Shown here piece by piece: positions 12,477 to 21,300 of a stretch of 48,511 nucleotides of DNA. The notes under the pieces were generated by a model that worked only from the letters and a program-made list of their open reading frames with translations, ran no database searches and was not told the origin of the DNA. The stretch's first letter is position 1; each line of letters opens with the position of its first letter. The position numbers and the translations under genes were made by a program. The stretch lies in NCBI GenBank assembly GCA_905250885.1, contig CAJNOQ010000509.1, positions 1-48,511 of the forward strand. The letters run 5' to 3'. Origin of the DNA: Didymodactylos carnosus. Lineage: Eukaryota > Rotifera > Eurotatoria > Philodinida > Philodinidae.

Positions 12477-13541
12477 TTGAAAGTGGTAATTTCATCAGCT
12501 AATATAACTGTCAGATTATAGATCAAAAAGAGTAAGAAACGTTAAACTCAATCCTTTTCCAATAGGAAGCAGTTCATAAGAAATTATTAAGATAGACTAA
12601 CATTTGTTACTTCAAGAATCAAAGCAATATTATGCTACCCATGGTATTTTAGTACGAACCGTGCTTCACTCGTCAAATGTACGATACAAAAGTTTTGTCA
12701 AAAAATTGCTAAGTTTGCAATCTCAAATATGATTGTCGAGTGAGAAAAAATTTTACAAAAAAAACGACGAAAATAGGTAGGTTGCAAATGATAGATGTAA
12801 AGCTGTCTGCCATGTGACGTTACATCACTGACGTAACGATTATAGGCAGTCTATGATTTCGTACCTCAGGCCGCCAAACACATTTCTTAGTTCAGCACCC
12901 CAAACTACTGATTCAGTAACGTTTTTGCTTCGTAAAAATTCAAGATAGCGGATGGGTAAAGGAATCGAATGCGACCACGAATGTCTTTTTAATTGTTTTT
13001 TCTTCCGTTTCAGTCAAAAATAAAGTATTATTGTTTTCTTAGCAGTATGATAAAAATACAACCAAATTTCCTTTTCGAAGTTTAGATGCAGTGCACTGTG
13101 GGATTCGACCCCATTACCGTGTTTTTCAAGGCAGTACCTTATGACACCCTAATCGGCACTACGTCCTACTTTTTCCCTCCTTGTTATATTCGTGACCAAA
13201 AAAAAATGGCGAATGTCTCGGAATTGCGATAGAAACTTCATGATTTGTCTACCAACCACTAATTATTCCAGTTGCTGTTTTTATTGATTTTTCAATACGT
13301 ATTCTGTCACTTTGTTTGTATATTTACATGAAAACAAAAAAAAGAGCGTATGTAGTAAAATACGGTTTAATTTTTGACAAAGTTACACAGCAAATATTTT
13401 TTTATTTATCTGACACGAAAAACAATCAGCACGTAAATATGAGTGCTTTATAAATCGATACCACCACATAGTGGTGAAAAAAATGACACTACAAACTACT
13501 AAAGAAAAAGTTCAACGTTTCTTTTATGCGGTATTATTCCA
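12477..13541. other. Gap: no protein-coding gene; contains a tRNA-like relic
   Basis: Downstream (3') side of the histone H1 gene. There is no open frame of note. The only structured piece is the tRNA-like sequence at about 13092-13166. The rest is AT-rich. Confidence 0.5.
13092..13166 (-). repeat. tRNA-derived relic (SINE head or pseudo-tRNA)
   Basis: On the minus strand an A-box-like stretch (AGTGCCGATTAGGGTG) is followed about 40 bases later by a B-box-like GGGTCGAATCCCA forming a T-arm-like hairpin. The acceptor-stem halves do not pair, so it is not a functional tRNA. A tRNA-derived SINE head or decayed tRNA (Leu/Ser-like D arm) fits. No poly(A) or simple-repeat tail was identified. Confidence 0.45.
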
Positions 13542-15041
13542 TTATGCTGTTTTCTTTGGCACTGCTTTTTTCGATGGTACTTTTTTCGACGATGCTGATT
13601 TGGTACCTCCTACTTTGGGCTTTTTAGCAGCTGAAGCGGGTTTTTTCGCACCACCACTTTGTTTCGATGTTGCTGATTTTGGCTTAGCAGCTAGAAAAGA
13701 AATAATAGTTAGAAAACACACGATTAGATTTCAATAGACCTAACAAGGGATACTCAGCGCACACTACATCTCAACATTAAATGCTGGAAATATACTGCTA
13801 GCATTTTCCCCTTTAAATATCTTTTTAAGAAACAGTGCAGTCTCAGATTTCTACACTTCCTAATTCAGCCTTTGTTTACTGCTCTAAGAACTATTTTCTT
13901 GCCTTTCGACGGTGAAGTGGCTTTCTTAACTGCTGCTGGTTTTGGACCACTTGCTGTTGCACTCTTTTTCGTTGATGCTGAAGTCGATTTTGTCGAAGCT
14001 TTTGTTTTTGGTTTGGCTAAAAACAAAGGAAAATAAAAATCTTTTAGCACTTTTTTTTTAGCGCGTCTATTAAAACAGATTCAGCAACATCAGCTTATCG
14101 ATGTCAGTACGACTCATCAATAAACTTAGTTTGTTTTCTTACTAGACCCAGCATAATAAAAGAATCCTAAATGCTAATACAGTAGGTAGTGAGTAGATGC
14201 CCAAGTGCCCACAATTTTCCCTACGGAAGTAAGTTTCAGTAAGTTCTACCCGTTTTCTACTATTCTTCTCTTATTGGCAACTCAGGATTAAATATATCTG
14301 AAATAATATTCCATTCTCGAACAAAATGAAAGACAAACAGTGAACAACATTCTTTGGTTATGAAAACATTTCATTATACCTTCACGTGGAGCTTTTGGTT
14401 TCGATGGTGACGTCGATCGTTTGCTGGTTCCTGAGGCTTTTTTTGGTTTTGCGGCGCTTGTCGATGATGTTGATTTCTTTTTTGCTACAGCAGTTTTTTT
14501 CGGACTTCCAGTTGTACTTTTAACCGATTTCTTTTTGATAACCTTTTTACCACTTGAAGTAGCAGTACCCAGTTTGAACGATCCACTCGCACCAGTACCT
14601 AAACAGACCGAGATAAGAATGACCGTAAATTTAAGACTTGTGTAATGAACTTACCTTTTGTTTGTCGAAAATAATTTGTTTTCAATCCGTTTTTTAACGC
14701 AACTTTCAAATGTTGATTAGCTGACTGTGGTTCAACTTTGTAATTAGCCAAAATATATTTGAGTATTGCTGCACGTGATGAACCTCCTATTAATTAATTA
14801 AATACGTAGAATACGTAGAGAATGACAAATGAAAAGGCTTTTTATACTAACCACGATCGTTTAATTGTACAATTGCTGCTTTTATCATATCAGCATATTT
14901 TGGATGATTCGATTGATGCGATGATGCTGATTTTTTAACACCTGCTGCTTTCTTTTTACTACCGGCGGCTGATGAAGCTTGTTTTTGTGGCGTCGATGGT
15001 TGACCTTGAGCTTGAACTGGAGCTGATGTTGATTCTGTCAT
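13542..15041 (-). CDS. H1: Linker histone H1
   Basis: Binds linker DNA at the nucleosome dyad and compacts chromatin. Five exons on the minus strand: 15041-14852, 14786-14655, 14598-14380, 14016-13870, 13690-13542, all joined in phase 1 (278 aa). Residues 1-45 are a Ser/Ala/Gln/Lys head. The winged-helix globular domain runs from HPKYADMI (residue 46) through LNDRGGSSR, ILKYILANY and NGLKTNYFRQTKG to GTGASGSFKLG, crossing two introns. The rest is a Lys/Ala/Ser/Pro tail with SPSK, SPKK and TSPSK motifs (CDK-type sites). The first three junctions are clean GT-AG. The fourth needs a GC donor (AAAG/GCTGAA at 13870/13869), otherwise exon 4 runs to a TGA at 13867-13865. Exon 5 is clearly coding H1 tail (ends PKKTA). 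Introns in H1 suggest a polyadenylated, replication-independent gene. Confidence 0.93.
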
Positions 15042-15082
15042 AATTATTGATTATTGTTTTGTAATATAACGATGGAACAGTT

Positions 15083-15272
15083 CTAAACAAGAGATAAAAT
15101 GTCAGATACTTCGCACTGCAGTTCATACTGAATTTTCATACCTAATGAGAACTATTGGTTTTTGTAATGAAAGTTAGTTTGTTTAAGAAACAGAAGATGT
15201 TGAAAGAGCCTAAATTGAAAATTGAAAAGATGAATATTGATCAAACACACTATTTGCTTCTTCTACACTTAC
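15083..15272 (-). other. 5'UTR intron of the histone H1 gene
   Basis: On the minus strand a strong donor (GAG/GTAAGTG, exon end 15273) lies downstream of the TATA box and an acceptor (GTTTAG/AACTG, exon start 15082) lies 41 bases before the H1 ATG. Removing it leaves a short 5'UTR. Inferred from splice consensus only. Confidence 0.6.
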
Positions 15273-15319
15273 CTCACACGACAAGATTTTTGTTATGAAT
15301 GGACGTTCTCTCACTTCTA

Positions 15320-15327
15320 TATTTATA
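15320..15327 (-). promoter_or_regulatory. TATA box of the histone H1 gene
   Basis: TATAAATA on the minus strand. Expected initiation about 25-30 bases downstream, near 15293, would give a 5' leader exon of about 20 bases before the donor at 15273. This spacing is consistent with the 5'UTR intron model. Confidence 0.5.
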
Positions 15328-16435
15328 TATGCGCATCATCGAACCGCACAGGGCATCATCCATTGTGTGAGTGAAGAAAAGGAAGAGAGAGAGAGAAAAA
15401 AGAAAAAGAAAGAACAGAAGATCCAGGAAAAATTCACATGGTCATTAAGAAACTAAAGAATTTTTGTTATAAACAAATGAAATTTGAACTTATAAACCGA
15501 CGATTGGATCTGGAAATGTTTTATTTATCGGGTGGAAAAAACTTAATCAAAATCCATTGAGAAATGGTAGAGTTATACTAGGGTGAACTTGAAAAATACT
15601 GAAGTCTACATTGGTGAGGCGTTTAAGAATTATTCGAAATACCCATGAAGACTTCGATGAATCTTGATCAAAACATATGCATCTGATAGAGAAACGTCTC
15701 CTCTTTTACCTGATATAGTTTACAATTAGTTTCGATATTATTTTGATACCCTCATTCAGCATCAAACTTGTTGAACCACGAACAAAGGGTACGAAAATGA
15801 GCTAAAATTAAGATTCCAACGAAGTTTTACAGATTTTTGAAGCTCGTCAGAAATACAGTGAGAATGTTAGAATAGGTATACCGAACATTTTACCAAAAAA
15901 AGTTGAAAGTATTCCTATTAAACTTTGCAAAAAAAGTTTGGTAGCAATACGGCAAGAACGAAATATGCCAATGACATTGAATCAATGGAGAAATTTTTGT
16001 CAAAATATGCATCTTATGGAAGCTAAGAAATTATTCTAAAAATTGCGTAAAGACTTCTAAGTTTTCCACGAATATTTTCAAGCGTTTTTATGTGAATACT
16101 TTAGAGCAAACAGACCAAAGTGAATGCGTAATGCAGAGATGGGATGTATAAAGATGTATTTGTGTGGTTTCTTAAATTACAAGTAAACTAAATGGGAAAG
16201 ATGAACTAGAAGTTCATTCAAGTTTTCATAAAAAAAACCTGCAACACTAAAGGAAATGGTTCTTAATTTTAATTTGATGACGTTTTTGTAAGAGTTTCAA
16301 AAAAATTATCGCTGACTAAACTTCTGTCCGTCAATGAATAAAAGTCTGTTTTTTTATGTCCAAAATTCAGGCAAAGTAGAGCCAATTCATCACATTAGGT
16401 TAGATAGTTAATTTGATATAAAGACACTGAAAAAT
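15328..16435. other. Gap: AT-rich, no gene recognised
   Basis: Upstream of the H1 promoter. A purine tract at about 15374-15420 (GA-rich) is the only notable composition. No coding frame or repeat boundary is seen. Confidence 0.5.
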
Positions 16436-16449
16436 GAATGACAGCCGTA

Positions 16450-16600
16450 GTTGATTTTCTTGCGAGGGTTTTCTTGCCCAAGATCTTGCTTTGTTGATGC
16501 AAGAAGTTTCTCTGATTTATGGTGACTATTCTTGCTTTCTTCCAGGGAATCAACTTCCAGCAAGAATCGACAAGAAACGCAATTCTTGCTCTTTTGATCC
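16450..16600. repeat. CAAGAA/TTCTTG motif array, first block
   Basis: About nine copies of CAAGA/TTCTTG-type hexamers in both orientations within 150 bases. The same motif recurs at about 17460-17515 and 17998-18110, so these may be parts of one palindromic element interrupted by later insertions. No terminal repeat or target duplication was found. The open frame 16491-16733 crosses it and is not believed to be a gene. Confidence 0.5.
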
Positions 16601-16773
16601 AACTACCCGCAAACGAAATAAAATTGTCTCAGTCGAAGTTCATCATCGTGTATTTAAAATGAATAACAAAATTGTAATTCGTTATCGAACGGAAAAGAAC
16701 GTTTATATGCAAATACAAAACTTTCTATTTTAATCAAGCAAAAATAAACAAAAAACAACAACAACAAAAAAAA

Positions 16774-16944
16774 TTATTTTTCATTCGAGTTTTTTTCTTT
16801 CATATTAGATGAATTAACTGTGTCATTGTTAGCACCATCTGTTAAGGACGGAACTGAAGAGATATCGGTTGTAATAGGAGTAAGAGAAGGTGATGACGGA
16901 ATGACGACGGAAGAGCCAGAACCATCTAAATCCAGGTCATTAGT
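16774..16944 (-). other. Orphan minus-strand open frame, possible terminal exon
   Basis: The frame reads through about 57 codons from MAIVTNDLD to a TAA, rich in Ser, Thr, Asp and Asn, with codon use like the low-complexity parts of neighbouring genes. It cannot belong to the CABIT gene as modelled, which stops at 18394. Its upstream side runs directly into a palindromic repeat (from about 16975), so it may be the tail of a gene broken by that element, or chance. No function can be given. Confidence 0.3.
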
Positions 16945-16974
16945 TACGATGGCCATAAACGGCGAATTATGACC

Positions 16975-17170
16975 GTGCACTGTAACGTAACACGCCGTAA
17001 TTTGGCCGTAATCCTATGCTCCGTAACACTGCAGCCGTAAACAACCTTTTACGAGGCCGTTTACGGCCGTAATGACCCGTATACGTTCGTTTGCGGCGGC
17101 AGTATTACGGAACATAGGATTACGGCGTCGTAAAACGATTTTACGGCCGTTCACGGACCGTGTTGAATCA
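16975..17170. mobile_element. Palindromic element with ACGGCCGTAA-type motif array
   Basis: A 21-base inverted pair, 17006-17026 and 17105-17125 (CCGTAATCCTATGCTCCGTAA-like, one mismatch), sits within a region packed with CCGTAA/TTACGG in both orientations, much GC-richer than the flanks. Looser similarity extends outward (AACACG near both ends). I could not find a convincing target duplication. Probably a non-autonomous DNA transposon. Confidence 0.65.
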
Positions 17171-17329
17171 CCTGGGACAGTATGTGAGAAAAAATTTCAA
17201 AACGCCGGTCAGCGTTCTTAAAATGGCTAAATAGAGACGAATAACAGGAAGAATTTTGGCAGATGTCTTTTTGAATTATTTCGATACACTCTGTTACAAC
17301 GTGAGAATATTAAACTCTGTTGTAAGAAG

Positions 17330-17438
17330 ATCTGACTAGAAAATCTGACTTAAGTCAAACTTAAGTCCAAAAAAGTCTTTGTCGTTTTACTTAAGTAAGA
17401 TTTTCTACTTAAGTTTTTTTAAGAAACAGGCCCCAGAA
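17330..17438. repeat. Palindromic repeat with ACTTAAGT motif
   Basis: TAGAAAATCT-x-ACTTAAGT at about 17337-17356 is mirrored by its near reverse complement at about 17390-17412. Four to five copies of ACTTAAGT/CTTAAGT are present. The right end resembles a transposon terminus (GGGGCCTGTTTC on the minus strand). The left terminus is not recognisable, so it is likely truncated. Confidence 0.5.
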
Positions 17439-17542
17439 ACACACGCTAACGCTTTCATTCTTTAACGCAAGATTGATTTTTTTCCTGCAAGATCTTGTTT
17501 CTTGCAGTGCAGCTGGTTACAGTAAGAAATGAAAAGAAAAGT

Positions 17543-17989
17543 TAAGGGTGGGACAGTTCCAGTTCCTATTGTTTCTAGTAACTGGTTAAAAGAACTGGTG
17601 ACCAGTTACCGTTCCCAGTAACTGGAACTGGTGACCACTTACCATTTTCTTCATAATCAGGATGTAGAAAAGTTGATGCTCATCTATCTTGTTTTTTATA
17701 CTGTAGTAAACTCATCTAGCTCAGTTCCCACAGACAATAATGCCATGTTTTCCACAGAAACAATACACTATTGGAAATACAATATAGGAACAATACAATA
17801 TAGGAAATCTTTATTCTACAGCCTTTAATGTGAGTGTTCCTATACTATGGGAAGCGCCTTAACTGTTTAAAGAAATTATAGAGCAACAAGCATCCACTTA
17901 GAGATGTAAAATTATGGTGATTTGAAGGAACAGTAACTGGTGAGCAGTTCCAGTTACTAGCAACGGGAACGGGAACTGTCCCACGCCTA
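17543..17989. mobile_element. hAT-type MITE with perfect 8-bp TSD, nested in a CAAGAA-array
   Basis: A 447-bp element with ends TAAGGGTGGGACAGTTCC and, on the opposite strand, TAGGCGTGGGACAGTTCC. Flanks are identical 8-mers AGAAAAGT (17535-17542 and 17990-17997). Subterminal regions are arrays of AACTGG/CCAGTT/GTTCC in both orientations; the middle (about 17640-17925) is ordinary AT-rich sequence. The host DNA on both sides carries CAAGAA motifs, so it inserted into an older repeat. The short open frame 17631-17828 is not a gene. Confidence 0.9.
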
Positions 17990-17997
17990 AGAAAAGT

Positions 17998-18110
17998 GTT
18001 CTTGTTTTCGAGCGCAAGAAAGATGTTTCTTGTTACAAGAAAGTTTCATATATTTTTCTTGCGCAAGAAATGTCACACGATCTTGTATTATTGCTTAACA
18101 AGAACATCGA
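17998..18110. repeat. CAAGAA/TTCTTG motif array, second block
   Basis: Multiple CAAGAAA/TTTCTTG copies including palindromic TTCTTGCGCAAGAA. It is continuous with the block at about 17460-17530 once the hAT MITE is removed. Followed by a run of 13 G at 18114-18126. Confidence 0.55.
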
Positions 18111-18393
18111 CTAGGGGGGGGGGGGGTGGCGTTCAATCTCTGTGAGTTATTACCATAATTCTTGTTTGTTTATTTGTGTTTCTAATATACACGAGAAATT
18201 TTGAAAACATGCGTCAGTGTGGACTTTATATGACATAAAAAAGTACAGGATGCACTTAAAAACAAACGTTGTGATGTTAAAATGCTCAACTAATTTTTAG
18301 CCAAAAACTTTTTTGTCAAGTTTTTTTCTCTTGAAGTAATTTCTTTCTTATAAGATTTCTTGTCATCTAGCAAAATATTTTGAATATTGGCAT

Positions 18394-21300
18394 TTATGTT
18401 AAAGGATTACTCGAATTCAATGTGAATAATAGTTCATTTCCAGTGTCGATGAGAATTGCGCCATCAGCATGTTCCATGTCTAGGTTTTCTATCAGATTAT
18501 TTAAAGCATCTGACGTATTGTCTGTTGTTAAACTTTCATCTTGATTCGATGAGCCACTATTGTTTCGTTCGTTTGATCGAGGTTTTATAGTTTTAGCAAA
18601 GGCTTTAGCTTTTCCTATACGGAATAGTGAATCATAAGTACTGTCGTCAGTTGAAACGGTATCCTAAACACAGAACAAGATCGAATTGTTCAAGAAAAAT
18701 CATTAGTTCAGAAGTAAAATGACATTTCCGCTTGCAGTTAGGTATCAGAGAAAAACAGTTCAAATATATTATCATACCGTTCCAGCAATATTAGGTGTTT
18801 GTCGAATATTGCCACCTCTTGGTTTTGCTGTTTGATTTTTCGTATTTGATGCAGATCTGTGACGACTACGTGAACCATATCCTTCATCTATATCATTCTG
18901 TTTTGTAGTACCATTCGAAACTACGTTTGCTGATGGTTTTGTTCGTCGAGATGTTTCATCTTCACTATTACTTCGCCTGGGTCGTGTTAATTGTTCATTA
19001 ATACCTGATTTAATTTTGGGAAATCTCGATCGATTACGTCCCATTCGTTCTCCAATACCATGACTTATTTGAATCCGCCGTATTTGTACATCTAAATATT
19101 GATTGAGTATTTGACATCGTAAGAGGCTTTGCTGAATAGATTGCTGATTTAGTTGTGGATGAATTAATGATGCTGCAACAAATTTCATTGGAATATTTGT
19201 TGGTATCATGCCAACATTTATCGTTGAGAGTGAGCCGCATATGGCAAATTCATCTGTTCGTGTCCCGAGAAGCTGAACGTAACCACTAAAATTCTGGTAG
19301 GCATAGTTTCCTATAATTGAGTTAACAGAATCCGTTAGTTATATGATAAAAATATCATGGTTGAAGCCAAAAGAAGAGTTTGAAGTAAACCTGAAGATCA
19401 GATTTTCTGACGCTAATCAACTCTTTCAACTTACCCTTGTTATTAAACGATTTCACTTTCAATGGCATTTGAAATTTTCCGACGAGATTAGCAATTGTAT
19501 GTAATTTATGTGTATTTGCCGAACCCATTTGGGCCACAGGATATAAACTAACGTTTTCCTGTGTTTCGTACGGAATGAAAACTACCAGCTGATTTTGGGT
19601 GATACATTTCAATGCTGCTTCACTTCGATTTCGAATTACTTTTCCAAAACAAACCCAAGTATATGTGTAATCATCTTCGGTTAAATTATCGGCTTCTGTC
19701 GGCGTATATTCGACGTAGACAACTTTTTCAATCATTAATAGTTGCTGTGGTTCGATATAATACCACTGACGATAATTGTAACCATCAATGGAATTTTCAA
19801 TAGTAAACACGCGCATTCGTGCAGCAACATAATAGGTTTGTGATTGCTTTGTTTGAATTTGTTCAGCAATATTACGAATGCTTGTTTCATTATCCAAGCC
19901 GCCCCATAACGCTAAAATCGAGGAAAACTTTTCAGTTTTTCCTCTAAAACTATATAGAATCTTATACCTTTATCATCATTTGGTAAACATTCGAAGTAAC
20001 CTAAAAGTCGAACACGTTAACAAATATCGATAAATAATCGAATATGAGAAAAGGACATTACACAGAGTCGTACTTTTTTATTGTCCATTGAAAAACTTTG
20101 TTCAAGATGTTCAGACACGTCTGCTAACTCGTCAGAAAAACACGATCAGACACGTTTGGACTCGCAGACACTCCACTTTTCTCACTCAAAGTCTGTTTTT
20201 AAACTAACATACGACTTTTTCAAAAAGTTATCGTGAGAAAAACACATACACTGTAACCTTGAATTAATTTCCAGTTTATAGAAAATCGCCGGGGATTTTC
20301 TGGTTTATAGAAATTCCTCGACGAATTGTCCATAAATTCGATTTTCTATAAAGGTGGAGAATCGCTGAGGATTTTCTATAAATAATTTCCAAGAATCTGG
20401 AAATTCGATTTTGATTTTCTATAAACTAGAAAATCCTGGGCGATTTTCTAGAAAGTGGAAATTCGGCCAGGAATTTCTAGACCAAATACTTATTCATCTT
20501 TTTATTTTGCAATCAGTGTAGGTATAAGAGCGTCACGTAAAGACACTCATATTACACTTAAATCAACTTTGACAGTTTCTACTTTATATCACAATTCTGC
20601 CTATGCCAACAAGAGTTTTGATTTAAGCAGAGACAGTGGTGACGCGAAGTTTTGATAGGACGGACAGTCCGAAAATCGGAGACGTCCACCAGAAATTTCT
20701 CAAAAGCATGAGCGGGGTTCACCCCTATACAACCTGGTCCCGCGGCCACTCGATGCAGATCCGCCAAAGAATTTCCAGTTTATTGAAAATCAAAAAGAAA
20801 TTTCTACTTTCTTGGAAATTATTTATAGAAATTCAACGGGGATTTTCTAACAAACTGGAAATTCAAAGAGGAATTTCCAGATTCTTGGAAATTATTTATG
20901 GAAATTCAACGAGCATTTTCCATAAATAATTTTCAACCTTACAGTGTAGAAGAAAGTGTTTTTAAATGCAGAAATATGTTATCCTATGTCGCACCGCGAG
21001 ACTCTTTAACAAATCGTGGTGGGGGATCGCGTAAAGCCGTCGCTGTAAAATTGGCGAAATAATACGCGATTTTTAACGATCGTGATTTTCTCGCGTTCAT
21101 ACAAACATCGATCTCGACTCTCAGATACTTTACCGGTATTTATTCGCGTTTTCTGTCCATGACAGTAAATGATCAATTACTAAGATGTGAGAAGTTTTTG
21201 AAAATTATTTGGAATCAGTGGGAGTTATATATTAGTTATATACCAGGCATCTAAGCAAAACGGTGGATAGGATTTGCACGAGAGTCGCGCTACTACCTAT

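Noticed and set aside
13471-13737. Plus-strand 88-aa frame, and similar frame 14421-14645
   Set aside because: Antisense of Lys/Ala-rich histone H1 tail exons; Phe-rich composition is the mirror of Lys codons.
20579-20767. Minus-strand frame within the TA-type MITE centre
   Set aside because: Short, no domain, lies in the GC-rich core of a non-autonomous element.
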